Below are positions 15,457 through 24,226 of a stretch of 64,000 nucleotides of DNA, piece by piece (position 1 is the stretch's first letter; every line of letters begins with the position of its first letter). The position numbers and the translations under genes are program-made. This DNA comes from DAOUJW01 sp034422115 (lineage in GTDB: Bacteria > Chloroflexota > Dehalococcoidia > Lucifugimonadales > UBA2985): the NCBI GenBank assembly GCA_034422115.1, contig DAOUJW010000005.1, positions 62,001-126,000 on the forward strand, read 5' to 3'. The notes under the pieces are model-generated. The model had not been told where the DNA came from. It saw only the letters and a program-made list of their open reading frames with translations, and did no database searches.

Positions 15457-17901
15457 TTACGGACTCAGCAGCCCCGTTTCCCTCAAATCCGGTGACCCCT
15501 CGTCGTCCGGGTGCAGGCCGGGTTCCAGGCGGTCGGCGGCTATCCCCGATATGACGCCTGCGTTGGCGTCCAGGGTGTCCAGGAGAGAGGACACGTACTC
15601 CTCCGCCGTCTCGGTGGGCAGCCTCACAAAGTAGTCAAAGAGCCGCATAGAGGACTCGGCCCCAAGCTCTCCTTCGGTCATCAGCTCCTCCCTCAGCTCC
15701 GCCAGGTTGGGGTCCTCCAGGACCGCAAGCCACTGGATCAGGTAGCCAAGCATGTGCTCGTCCAGGCCCTGGTTCAAGCGCCATGACGCCAGCCGCCGGC
15801 TGATGAAGACGTGAAACCCCTCATAGTCCGGGTAGGAGAGGATTGTGGCGCCCGTTAGCTCCTCCAGCTTCAGCCAGAAGGCCCTCTCAAACTGCTGGGC
15901 CTGGGCCTCCCTGATGCTGCTCAGGGTGTGCCTGGAGGCCGTGCTCTCCGCCGGGTCGGGGTAGGCGTGCCTCTGATGCACGTGGCCCATCTCATGGGCC
16001 AGGGATTGGATTACGTCGGCCAGCCCCCGCTCGGCGTCTATGGCCACCGTCGTCCTCCCGAAGCGGGGCACAGTTATCCCGACTGCCGTCGCCTTTATCC
16101 GCTCCCGCTGCTCAAAGAGGCGCGGGTACTCCGACTCCGGGCTGAGGGCGAACCTCTCCGCGAAGTAGCCGTCTATCCAGTCGTTGAACTCCGCCCTGGT
16201 GAAGAACAGAATCTCCAGGCGTTCGTCGTGGAGGCTCTGGCCGGTCAGCAGGTAGTAGCCCGCGTCCACGACGTCCAGCACCTCCCGGGAGTAGTCCGGC
16301 CCGCCTTCAAGGCTGATGGCCGGCTCCCGTATCTCAAGCAGCGACTCCAGGGCCGACAGCTTGAGCCGTAGGTCGTCTTCGCTGTAGACGACGGGGGCAG
16401 TTTCGTCGGCCTCCACCGCGCTCCAAACAAAGGTCTTCTCATAGACGTTGTCGTCCTCGTTGGTCTCCACGACCGCGTTATCCGGGTCAATCACCATCCT
16501 CAGGGTGTGTGGCCCCTCGTCGATGGTCACCTGGTCGGCAAGCCCGTCCCAGTCCTCGCTCCAGAGGAGGAGGTTGGAGGGCATACTGCCCTGGAACTCA
16601 AAGGTCTGGACAAGCACGTCATCGAAGTAGAGGTCTGTAGTGAAGGGAGCTGCGGCCTCCACGGTGCTGAGGTTGTGCACCGCTACGTCCACGTAGGGCG
16701 TCCTGCCGACGACCAGTGGGTCGTCCAGAAAAGTCCCCCGCTCGTGGGAGATGCTGATGGGCGCGTCCGAGTCCATCCTCCATCCGGGAGTGAGGTTGGG
16801 CAGCGTCAGAGGCGCGGGCGGAGTTGCGTCAGGCGTATGCTCCGCGGCGGGCATCGGCGCAACCGGCCCCGTGCCCCAAGTGAACTCCCTCTCTATGGTG
16901 TTGTTGCTCTCGTCCGACTCCTCAACCGCGCCCGTGGCGTCCAGCACTACCTTCAGGGTATGGACGCCCGGCGTAACCCTGGTAACGCTCTGCAGCCTGT
17001 CCCACTCCGCACTGCCGGTGGCCTCCTCCGCCAGCAGCCCGTCCCCTTCCTGAACCGATATCAGGATGTCGTCAAAGTAGAGGTAGACCGTGACGTGCTC
17101 CCGGATGCTGGCGAGGCCCGTGTTCTGGAAGCCGTACCTGATATAGGTCGGCACGTCCACCGACAGGGGGCCGTCCGCCGCGTCCCCGGCGTAGGACGTG
17201 GCTATGAGCGAGTCACCCCAGCCGAGGGGTACCGACGGGGCCAGGTCCGGCAGCTTGACAGGGATGGGAGTTGGCTCGGGCGCGGGGAGCTCGGAGGGCA
17301 GCCAGGTGTACTCCAGCTCGTATACGTTGTCGGACTCGTCCGTCTCCGGCACCAGGTTTGTGGAGTCAACCACCAGCTTCAGGGTATGGGTTCCGGGCCG
17401 GAGGCTCAACCGCCGTGGAAGCTCATCCCAGTCGGTGAGGCTTATGAACAGGTTGGCCTCCAGATTGTTGGTAGTCCACCTCTCAACCAGAACGTCGTTC
17501 AGGTACACGTCTATGAAGAAGGGGTAGTCTATGGGATTGGGACTGGCGTTGATCACCGCCCAGCTGAGATAGGTGTCGCCGTCCACCGACAGCGGCGCGT
17601 CGCTGCGAGGCCCGGGCGCGCCCGCGGCCACCAGCGGGAGACGCCAGCCTACGGGGGTGAAGGGAGCGACGTTGACGTTGGCCTTTCTGGCAGGCGTGGG
17701 CGCAAGAGTGGGGATGGGCGTGGGCGGCGGGGTTGGCGTCGGCGCTGGGGTGGGTGTGGCGGTGGGCGCGAGGGTGGGCGAAGGCATCGGCGACGGGCTG
17801 GGCTCCGGGGTATCGGTGGGCGCGGCCTCCGGCCCTGGGCAGCCCGTCGCCAGCAGGGCGCTTACCGCTACAATAAGGAGTAGTAGATAGCGAGTCCTCA
17901 T
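15457..17901 (-). CDS. CARDB-repeat lipoprotein with C-terminal HExxH metallopeptidase-like domain
   Basis: 814 aa, exported and lipid-anchored. The signal peptide ends in the lipobox L-L-A-T-G-C (Cys21), then comes a Pro/Thr-rich linker to about residue 72. Three CARDB-type beta-sandwich repeats follow (about 78-205, 220-350 and 370-510). Each has Y-L/F-D-D-x-L-V, G-x-H-T-L-K/R-x-V-x-D and E-S/T-x-E-x-D-N at matching places. The C-terminal region (about 530-814) is helical with S-L-A-H-E-M-G-H-V-H-Q-R-H near 632, a zinc-metallopeptidase HExxH core; a possible third ligand Glu follows in R-E-A-Q-A-Q-Q-F-E. Start chosen at ATG 17901 for the signal peptide. The target of the protease is unknown. 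Confidence 0.82.
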   Translation of the reverse strand: MRTRYLLLLIVAVSALLATGCPGPEAAPTDTPEPSPSPMPSPTLAPTATPTPAPTPTPPPTPIPTLAPTPARKANVNVAPFTPVGWRLPLVAAGAPGPRSDAPLSVDGDTYLSWAVINASPNPIDYPFFIDVYLNDVLVERWTTNNLEANLFISLTDWDELPRRLSLRPGTHTLKLVVDSTNLVPETDESDNVYELEYTWLPSELPAPEPTPIPVKLPDLAPSVPLGWGDSLIATSYAGDAADGPLSVDVPTYIRYGFQNTGLASIREHVTVYLYFDDILISVQEGDGLLAEEATGSAEWDRLQSVTRVTPGVHTLKVVLDATGAVEESDESNNTIEREFTWGTGPVAPMPAAEHTPDATPPAPLTLPNLTPGWRMDSDAPISISHERGTFLDDPLVVGRTPYVDVAVHNLSTVEAAAPFTTDLYFDDVLVQTFEFQGSMPSNLLLWSEDWDGLADQVTIDEGPHTLRMVIDPDNAVVETNEDDNVYEKTFVWSAVEADETAPVVYSEDDLRLKLSALESLLEIREPAISLEGGPDYSREVLDVVDAGYYLLTGQSLHDERLEILFFTRAEFNDWIDGYFAERFALSPESEYPRLFEQRERIKATAVGITVPRFGRTTVAIDAERGLADVIQSLAHEMGHVHQRHAYPDPAESTASRHTLSSIREAQAQQFERAFWLKLEELTGATILSYPDYEGFHVFISRRLASWRLNQGLDEHMLGYLIQWLAVLEDPNLAELREELMTEGELGAESSMRLFDYFVRLPTETAEEYVSSLLDTLDANAGVISGIAADRLEPGLHPDDEGSPDLRETGLLSP

Positions 17902-18048
17902 GGAAAAAGTGTAGCAGATACGTCTCAGCCTCAGCATTTACCTGCTATGATAGAGGTATAGGTATAGGGAGCATGACAGTTCACTAACGCTTGGCGCTTC
18001 AATCTATCTTTACGCGAGCAGTTTTAAGGGATTATTAAGAGGCAAGAG

Positions 18049-19317
18049 TTGGTCAGATCCGTCTTATACTTCGCCCTTGGCATAGCGCTGGCCCTGGTCA
18101 CCCTGGTGGTCATAGCCCTGGTGGTGACCAACTTCACCGGCGACGACCCGGCGCCCGCGCCTACGGCCAATCCCTCGGCCGCGGGGCCTGTTGGACCAGA
18201 CACGCAGCCCGCGCCCACGGCCACGCCTTCGGCCGCGGGGCCTGTCGGACCCGACACGCAGCCCGCGCCCACCGACTCCCCTACCGCTACTGCGCCTGAC
18301 GCGCCCACGGCCCAGCCGTCGCCCACCTCCACGCCCTCGGCGAACATGGACCGCGACCTGGAGATCGTAACGCTCCTTCGCAAGGACGCCATACCGGCCA
18401 TCCTGGAGCCGGAGTTCCTGGCCGTTACCGAGGCCGACGAGCAGATGAAGGAGGACGAGCTGGTCTTGGGGATATCCATCGAGGGGGACTCACGGGCCTA
18501 CTCCGTCAACATGCTCAGCAGGCACGAGATAGCCAACGACGTGGTGGGAGGCATGCCCGTCGCCGTTACCTGGTGACCCCTCTGTTTCTCGGGCATAGTT
18601 TATGCCCGTGAGTTCGGAGAAGAGACACTGACCTTCGGCGTGTCCGGCAAGCTGGTGATGAACGCCCTGGTCATGTACGACCACCAGACGGACTCCCTGT
18701 GGAGCCACTTCACGGGGGACGCCATTGAGGGCGACTACCTGGGCACAAGGCTGGAGCTTGTTCCGTCAACCCACACCACATGGGGCAGGTGGAAGGAGCT
18801 GCACCCCGACACCCTGGCGCTGGACAAGGGCGGGCGGTACAGCTATGACAACTACACGTCCTACTACCAGAGGTCGGACGCCGGCGTCATTGGCGAGACC
18901 GTTATCGACGACCGCCTGGCCACCAAGGACCTGGTCGTGGGCCTGGTGATCGGCGGCGAGGCCAAGGCCTACGCCTTCGACGACCTGAGCGAGCAGCCCG
19001 TGGTCAACGACGTCGTGGGAGGCGCAAACGTGGTGGTCGTTTTCGACGCCGAATCCGAGACCGGCAACGTCTACAGCCGAGACGTGGACGGCCGTACCCT
19101 GGAGTTCCGGCTGCTTGAGGACACCGGCTCAGGCGACCTGCTGATGGAGGACCTGGAGACGGGAACCCGGTGGCTGCTCCTCACGGGAGAGGCCGTTGAC
19201 GGCCCCCTTCAAGGCACGCGGCTGGCGCAGGTTCCAACCAACTACTCCTTCTGGTTTGCGTGGAAGGACTGGCATCCCTCCACCGGCCTCTTTGTTCGTG
19301 ACGGCGCGGCCTCCTGA
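18049..19317 (+). CDS. DUF3179 membrane-anchored protein with in-frame TGA read as selenocysteine (copy 1)
   Basis: Predicted 422 aa selenoprotein. It has an N-terminal TM anchor (residues 5-28), then a Pro/Thr-rich linker holding an 18-residue tandem repeat (nt 18175 and 18229), then the DUF3179 domain. The family's conserved N-D-V-V-G-G-x-P-V-A-V-T-W/Y-C-P-L-C motif is present, with TGA (18574-18576, residue 176) in place of the first Cys, giving W-U-P-L-C. Beyond it the frame continues unbroken with family-typical sequence (FGVSGKL, V-M-Y-D-H-Q-T-D-S-L-W, F-T-G) to 19317. A SECIS-like hairpin follows the TGA. Start at TTG 18049 with AAGAGG upstream. A standard caller would report two fragments. 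U-x-x-C suggests thiol/selenol redox outside the membrane; no substrate is known. Confidence 0.88.
18590..18608 (+). promoter_or_regulatory. Candidate bacterial SECIS hairpin, copy 1
   Basis: CGGGCATA-GTT-TATGCCCG, a perfect 8 bp stem with a 3 nt loop whose first base is G. There are 21 nt between the TGA and the loop G. A T-T mismatch and further pairs extend the stem down to 18586/18612. These features agree with the known bacterial SECIS rules: loop G near its 5' side and about 16-37 nt from the UGA. Confidence 0.85.
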
Positions 19318-19441
19318 CCGGCGCGCTTGAACCCTTCAACATTCCGCCCTTTTCTGTTATAGCCTCTTAATATACTTAAGGATTGCGAAAGATGGAGCCG
19401 TTATGATTTGGCGAATAAGACCTTGGGAGAGGTATATCCGC

Positions 19442-20668
19442 ATGACAATGGTGAAGGCTCGTGGACTTGCCGTTGGCCTGACGATGACGTCGGGGTTGGC
19501 GCTGCTCGCCGCCGGGTGCAGCGAGCCCGCCGCCACGCCCGCACCGACGTCCGAGTCAACCTCCACGCCCCAGGCCACGTCCACCCCTGCGCCCACACTC
19601 GAGCCCGTTCCCACCACCACCCCCTTCCCCCTGTCGGACACCGGCAGGGTTACCAGGGATGAGCTTGTCGCCAGGCTGCAGACCGCCGTGGTGAGGGACG
19701 GCATCCCCGCCATCCTTGATCCTCACTTCGTGCCGCCGGAGTCGGTGCCGCCGGAGTTCCGGGACACGGAGCTTGTCATGGGAATGTCGCTGAACGGCGA
19801 GAGCAAGGCCTACCCCATAGACATCCTCAGCCATCACGAGATAGTCAACGACGTGGTGGGAGGTGTGCCCGTCGCCGTCACGTGGTGACCGCTCTGCTAC
19901 TCGGGCGTAGTCTACGCCCGCCAGTTCGGTGAAGAGACTCTGACCTTTGGCGTGTCCGGCAAACTGAGCATGAACGCAATGATAATGTACGACCACCAGA
20001 CGGACTCCCTGTGGGCTCACTTCACGGGTGAAGCCATCACGGGCGATTACCTGGGCACGCAGCTGGAGGTGCTGCCTGTGATGCAGACCACCTGGGGCCA
20101 CTGGCGGGATCTTCACCCCGACTCCCAGGTGCTGGCGTGGAGGATGCCAACCAATGAGGACCCCACCGGCGCGCTGGGCTTCACCTACGACCCGTACCTG
20201 GGCTACTACGCCAGCGGCTGGGTCGGCTACGGGCGTACCAGGGAGGACAACCGCTTGGAGCAGAAGGACTTTGTGCTGGGCCTGGTGCTGAACGACGAGT
20301 CCATGGCCTACCCCTTCAATAACCTTGTAGACCACCCCGTCGTCAACGACTCCATTGGAGGAAGGGACGTGGTGATCACCTACGAGCCTGTGTCGGACAC
20401 GGGGGCAGTCTTCTCACGGGAGGTAGACGGCCGCTCCCTCACCTTCAACATCCTGGAGGAGGACGGCGCAGACGGCCTGATTATGGTCGATGAGGAGACC
20501 GGCAGCCGGTGGCTGCTCCTGACGGCGGAGGCCGTGGATGGCCCTCTCAAGGGAACCAGGCTTGAGCAGCTGCCCGCGTTCTACTCCTACTGGTTCGCAT
20601 GGGCGGACTGGAACCCCACTACCGGCCTGTTCCTCCAGGAGGGCATCCAAGAGGGCGGCTCTCCGTAG
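19442..20668 (+). CDS. DUF3179 lipoprotein with in-frame TGA read as selenocysteine (copy 2)
   Basis: Predicted 408 aa lipoprotein paralogue of the preceding gene. The signal peptide ends in L-L-A-A-G-C, followed by a Pro/Thr linker. The DUF3179 domain carries V-G-G-V-P-V-A-V-T-W, then TGA (19886-19888, residue 149), then P-L-C-Y-S-G-V-V-Y. The frame continues without a stop to 20668 with the same conserved blocks as copy 1 (FGVSGKL, M-I-M-Y-D-H-Q-T-D-S-L-W, and a repeated V-V-N-D-S-I-G-G block). ATG 19442 has GGGAGAGG nine nt upstream; ATG 19403 with GGAG is an in-frame alternative. The two genes are 124 nt apart and clearly arose by tandem duplication, both keeping the TGA. Likely an extracytoplasmic redox protein. 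Confidence 0.88.
19902..19920 (+). promoter_or_regulatory. Candidate bacterial SECIS hairpin, copy 2
   Basis: CGGGCGTA-GTC-TACGCCCG, again a perfect 8 bp stem and a loop starting with G, at exactly the same distance from the TGA (21 nt) as copy 1. The pair A18595-T18603 of copy 1 is G19907-C19915 here, a compensatory change involving two different codons (ATA to GTA and TAT to TAC). Confidence 0.85.
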
Positions 20669-20698
20669 GCGGGCCCTCCAAGTCGCCTTGTACTCCAG

Positions 20699-20715
20699 GC
20701 AGGCGCATCGCCTGC
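20699..20715 (+). terminator. Hairpin after the second DUF3179 gene
   Basis: GCAGGCG-CAT-CGCCTGC, a 7 bp perfect stem 30 nt behind the stop codon and ahead of the OppB-type gene. It lacks a T-run, so intrinsic termination is uncertain. Confidence 0.4.
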
Positions 20716-20838
20716 AGAAGGAGGCGCTATACGATTACAGGAAAGTTGGAGACGCAGCGGTACTCACACCAGTGACTGCGGCTGAACGCAGTCGAAGCGT
20801 ATAGAAGGGTGGAAAACAGGATAGAGCGGAGGTAGACA

Positions 20839-21804
20839 ATGCACAGATACGTTGCAAACCGACTTATACAGGGGGCCCTCACCGGGCTGCTGGTGTCCCT
20901 GGTGATCTTCGCCATTATGCGCATCGCCCCCGGCGACGTGGCTATGATGATTGCGCTGGAGCAGAACGGCGGAGAGGCGGACCTGGTCACGGAGCCGCAG
21001 CTTGCGAAAATCCGCGAGGACGTGGGGCTTAACGCTCCCCTGCACATGCAGTACCTGACCTGGATTGGCGGCTGGGTAACCGGCGACTGGGGAAAGTCCA
21101 TGTTCTCCAATGAGGGCATCTGGGGGAACTTCATGAGAAAGCTGCCCGTGACCCTTGAGCTGGCGCTTCTCTCCATTGGCCTGTCAACGGTGCTCGGTCT
21201 GCCCGCGGGCATACTTATGGCCATAAAAAAGGACACCTGGATAGACTACGTCCTGAGAATCTGGTCCCTGTCCGGCCTCTCCATACCCAACTTCTGGCTC
21301 GCCACCATGGTGCTGGTTGTAGGGATGTACGCCTTTGACTGGAGCCCGCAGCTGGGGTTCGTCCCGTTCTTCGATGACCCCGGGGCGAACATGAGCCAGT
21401 TCTTCTGGCCCGCCCTGATAGTGGGCTTCTCCTCCATGGTCACCAAGGCGCGGATGATGCGCTCCACCATGCTGGAGGTGCTGCGACAGGACTACATCCG
21501 CACGGCCCATGCCAAGGGCCTGAGGAGCACGGTCGTCACCTACCGGCACGCTCTGAAGAACGCCTTCATCCCGGTAATCACCGTTGTCGGCTTCTCCATA
21601 GCGGGCATCATCGGCGGGTCTGTGATTATGGAGCGCATCTTTGTCCTGGACGGCATAGGCAACATGCTGGTGGAGGGCATGAACCAGCGGGACTACCCCA
21701 TTGTGCAGTCGCTGGTGCTGCTCTTCTCCCTGTGGATAGTGATCGTGAACCTCCTGGTGGACCTGAGCTACGGGTGGCTTGACCCCCGCATCCGTCACGA
21801 CTAG
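20839..21804 (+). CDS. Peptide ABC transporter permease, OppB/DppB type (copy 1)
   Basis: 321 aa inner-membrane subunit with about six TM helices: the N-terminal helix (residues 9-30) and five within the C-terminal permease domain. The ATPase-contact EAA-type loop is R-T-A-H-A-K-G-L-R-S-T-V-V near residue 220. The conserved N-terminal pattern (R-I-A-P-G-D and Y-L-T-W-I-G-G-W-V-T-G-D-W-G) is typical of DppB/OppB. Ribosome site GGAGGT before the ATG. No OppA, OppC or ATPase gene adjoins it; an OppD/OppF pair lies at 9.5-11.6 kb on the other strand. It is nearly identical to 23158-24123. Confidence 0.92.
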   Translation: MHRYVANRLIQGALTGLLVSLVIFAIMRIAPGDVAMMIALEQNGGEADLVTEPQLAKIREDVGLNAPLHMQYLTWIGGWVTGDWGKSMFSNEGIWGNFMRKLPVTLELALLSIGLSTVLGLPAGILMAIKKDTWIDYVLRIWSLSGLSIPNFWLATMVLVVGMYAFDWSPQLGFVPFFDDPGANMSQFFWPALIVGFSSMVTKARMMRSTMLEVLRQDYIRTAHAKGLRSTVVTYRHALKNAFIPVITVVGFSIAGIIGGSVIMERIFVLDGIGNMLVEGMNQRDYPIVQSLVLLFSLWIVIVNLLVDLSYGWLDPRIRHD

Positions 21805-22011
21805 AGGACGAAGGGCCGTCTCCCGGACAGATGTTATGGTTCATGCTGAGGGTTAGGGCGCGGCACTGGCCCTCAGCATGGTGGAAAAGGACAGCTCTAG
21901 TAGATGGGAGATAGCGGATAGCGAGCGGGTTTGAATTTCGATTGAATACCCGACGATATTCTCAGGATTGGTATTCTGCCCAGCCATCCTGCTCCAGTGG
22001 AGGCAACAGTC

Positions 22012-22917
22012 ATGACTTCTGAGGTTAGACCACGGGTGTCCTTGCTGGGGATCACGCTTGGATTCGGAATCGCCTTGGCATCCATAACCGGGACGCTCAT
22101 ATATCTTAGTATCGTCGATACTGCGGACCATGTCGATTTGACGAGACGTGATCTCGCCGCCCACGCTTCTGAGGCCAACGGTCGGCTGGAGACCATAGAG
22201 ATCAAGTTGGACTCCACGGACGGACTTGACGATCAGTTGGAGACCATACAAGGCAAGCTGGGATCCATAGACGGACTTAACGATAAGTTGGAGACTATAC
22301 AGGACAAACCGGACTCAATGGACGGGCTTAACAATCAGCTGGAGACTATACAAGTCAAGTTGGACTCCATGGACGGGCTTGTTGAGGATGTTCTTGCACG
22401 AGACGAAGAAATAGAATACCTTAACAATGAGTTGAACGGGTTTAGGTCGGCTCTGGCTCACTCTGAGGTCGGTAAGGTAATTGCAGAACAGCGGGTTGCC
22501 CATCTGAGTGCAGAGAGGGACTCATTGTCAGATGATCTGGCCCGCACATCTGAAATAAAAGACGCCCTGCAATATAAGCTGGACACTTTATCTCGGAACC
22601 CGCCACTGGTATCAGAGCCCATCGAGTCGTCCGGCAATATCGCCCCACGTGAGATCGTGTCCATCCCGATTTACGTGGATCCCCTTGCGGAGGTAAGAGG
22701 GCAAATCATCTGCAATGGCGGCGCTTGCCAGGCGTATATTCAGGACCCAAGTGGACAAAACGTTCTGGACTTAGGTGAAATCCGGCAGGCCAACTTCAGC
22801 TTTGTAGCAGATATTGGTGGGAGGTACAGTTTGGTTATCAGGAGCGCTGAGAGTAGTGGCATTTCGTACGAGGCGACCCATACAGTATTGACCCACTACT
22901 TCTCCAGCGCTGGGTAA
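22012..22917 (+). CDS. Membrane-anchored coiled-coil protein with four 17-residue repeats
   Basis: 301 aa. One TM helix near the N-terminus (about residues 13-36) is followed by a long helical, Leu/Glu/Asp-rich region to about residue 195. The region includes four tandem 17-residue units of the type L-E-T-I-Q-x-K-L-D-S-M-D-G-L-N, which look like coiled coil. The last ~100 residues look beta-rich (I-P-I-Y-V-D-P-L-A-E-V-R-G, G-G-R-Y-S-L-V-I-R-S), like a small jelly-roll or C2-like module outside the membrane. Start at ATG 22012 with GGAGG upstream; GTG 21997 is in frame. It lies between the two OppB-type genes and is AT-richer than both. I do not recognise a family. Confidence 0.7.
   Translation: MTSEVRPRVSLLGITLGFGIALASITGTLIYLSIVDTADHVDLTRRDLAAHASEANGRLETIEIKLDSTDGLDDQLETIQGKLGSIDGLNDKLETIQDKPDSMDGLNNQLETIQVKLDSMDGLVEDVLARDEEIEYLNNELNGFRSALAHSEVGKVIAEQRVAHLSAERDSLSDDLARTSEIKDALQYKLDTLSRNPPLVSEPIESSGNIAPREIVSIPIYVDPLAEVRGQIICNGGACQAYIQDPSGQNVLDLGEIRQANFSFVADIGGRYSLVIRSAESSGISYEATHTVLTHYFSSAG
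22186..22389 (+). repeat. Four tandem 51 nt repeats inside the coiled-coil gene
   Basis: Each unit starts C/T-TGGAGAC-C/T-ATA and encodes 17 residues. Units diverge mainly at codon positions 6-8 and at the end. In-frame repetition would let the coiled coil change length without frameshift. Confidence 0.85.
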
Positions 22918-23157
22918 GCTGATTGCTTCGTTCCGGGGCATGGGGGTATCGCATTACGCAAGGCGCTTGCTGTACAATCATTACAATCTGATAAAATCTC
23001 CCAAAATTGTATTGACTGCTCTACAAATCGCCAATACAATTGGCACTCAATCATAGTGTTGACAGCGTCTTCACTTCAGGCGCAACCGCCTCTGACCGGT
23101 TGAATTCAGCAAGAACGTATAACGGGTGAAGTACCAGCCTAGAGCAAGAGGTCGATC

Positions 23158-24123
23158 ATGCATAGATACGTAGCGAACCGACTAATACAAGGGGCCGTTA
23201 CCGGCATACTGGTGTCTCTGGTGATATTTGCCATCCTGCGCATCGCCCCTGGCGACGTAGCGATGATGATCGCGCTGGAGATGACCGGCGGCGAAGAGGA
23301 CCTGGTCACAGAGGACCAGCTGCAGAAGATCCGCGAGGACGTGGGGCTCAACGCACCCATATACATGCAGTACCTGAGCTGGATTGGCGGCTGGGTGACC
23401 GGTGACTGGGGCGAGTCCATGTTCTCCAACGAGGGCATTTGGGAGAACTTCATGAGAAAGCTCCCTGTGACCCTGGAGCTGGCGATTCTCTCCATTGGCT
23501 TGTCCACCATCCTGGGGCTTCCCGCAGGGGTGCTCATGGCTCTCAAGCGGGACACCTGGATAGACTACACCCTGAGGATATGGTCTCTGTCCGGCCTCTC
23601 CATACCCAACTTCTGGCTTGCCACCATGCTGCTGGTTATCGGCATGTACATATTCGAGTGGAGTCCCCAGATCGGCTTCGTCCCGTTCTTTGACGATCCC
23701 GGGGCGAACATGGCCCAGTTCTTCTGGCCTGCCGTCATAGTTGGCTTCTCCTCCATGGTCACCAAGGCGCGGATGATGCGCTCCACCATGCTTGAGGTGC
23801 TGCGACAGGACTACATCCGCACAGCCCACGCCAAGGGCCTGAGCGGGACCATGGTCACCTATCGCCACGCCATGAAGAACGCCTTCATCCCGGTGATCAC
23901 GGTCATCGGTTTCTCCATAGCCACCATCATCGGCGGCTCCGTGATCATGGAGCGCATCTTCGTCCTGGACGGCATCGGCAACATGCTGGTGGAGGGCATG
24001 AACCAGCGAGACTACCCGGTTGTGCAGTCGCTGGTGCTGCTCTTCTCCCTGTGGATAGTGATCACCAACCTGATTGTGGACCTGAGCTACGGCTGGCTGG
24101 ACCCCCGCATACGGTTCGACTAG
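23158..24123 (+). CDS. Peptide ABC transporter permease, OppB/DppB type (copy 2)
   Basis: 321 aa, same length as copy 1 and identical over long runs (for example N-F-W-L-A-T-M and E-V-L-R-Q-D-Y-I-R-T-A-H-A-K-G-L). Differences are scattered conservative changes; the upstream regions are unrelated apart from the ribosome-site area. It has the same six-helix permease architecture and EAA-type loop. AAGAGG precedes the ATG. The hairpin at 24153 closes the transcript. Keeping two near-identical OppB genes without other Opp subunits suggests either recent duplication or alternative B-subunits for a shared transporter encoded elsewhere. Confidence 0.92.
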   Translation: MHRYVANRLIQGAVTGILVSLVIFAILRIAPGDVAMMIALEMTGGEEDLVTEDQLQKIREDVGLNAPIYMQYLSWIGGWVTGDWGESMFSNEGIWENFMRKLPVTLELAILSIGLSTILGLPAGVLMALKRDTWIDYTLRIWSLSGLSIPNFWLATMLLVIGMYIFEWSPQIGFVPFFDDPGANMAQFFWPAVIVGFSSMVTKARMMRSTMLEVLRQDYIRTAHAKGLSGTMVTYRHAMKNAFIPVITVIGFSIATIIGGSVIMERIFVLDGIGNMLVEGMNQRDYPVVQSLVLLFSLWIVITNLIVDLSYGWLDPRIRFD

Positions 24124-24152
24124 CCCGGCAACGAAAGTCCTGCGATTACGGC

Positions 24153-24182
24153 GAAGTCGGCTTGCAACTGCAAGCCGACTTC
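24153..24182 (+). terminator. Strong hairpin between OppB copy 2 and trpG
   Basis: GAAGTCGGCTTGC-AACT-GCAAGCCGACTTC, a 13 bp perfect stem with a 4 nt loop, followed by CATTTAG. It is most simply the terminator of the permease gene. It lies 44 nt before the trpG ATG, but no Trp-rich leader peptide is visible, so trp attenuation is not supported. Confidence 0.65.
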
Positions 24183-24226
24183 CATTTAGCCAGGCAGAAC
24201 GCTACAATTAGCGCTGGAGCACGGCC

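Noticed and set aside
18574..19888. The TGA codons as ordinary nonsense mutations or as Trp recoding
   Set aside because: Other genes in the window end in TGA, so UGA is not Trp here, and decay would not hit the same motif codon in both paralogues with conserved hairpins behind it.
24153..24182. trp attenuator
   Set aside because: Strong hairpin, but no Trp-codon leader peptide or alternative pairing seen; best read as the permease terminator.
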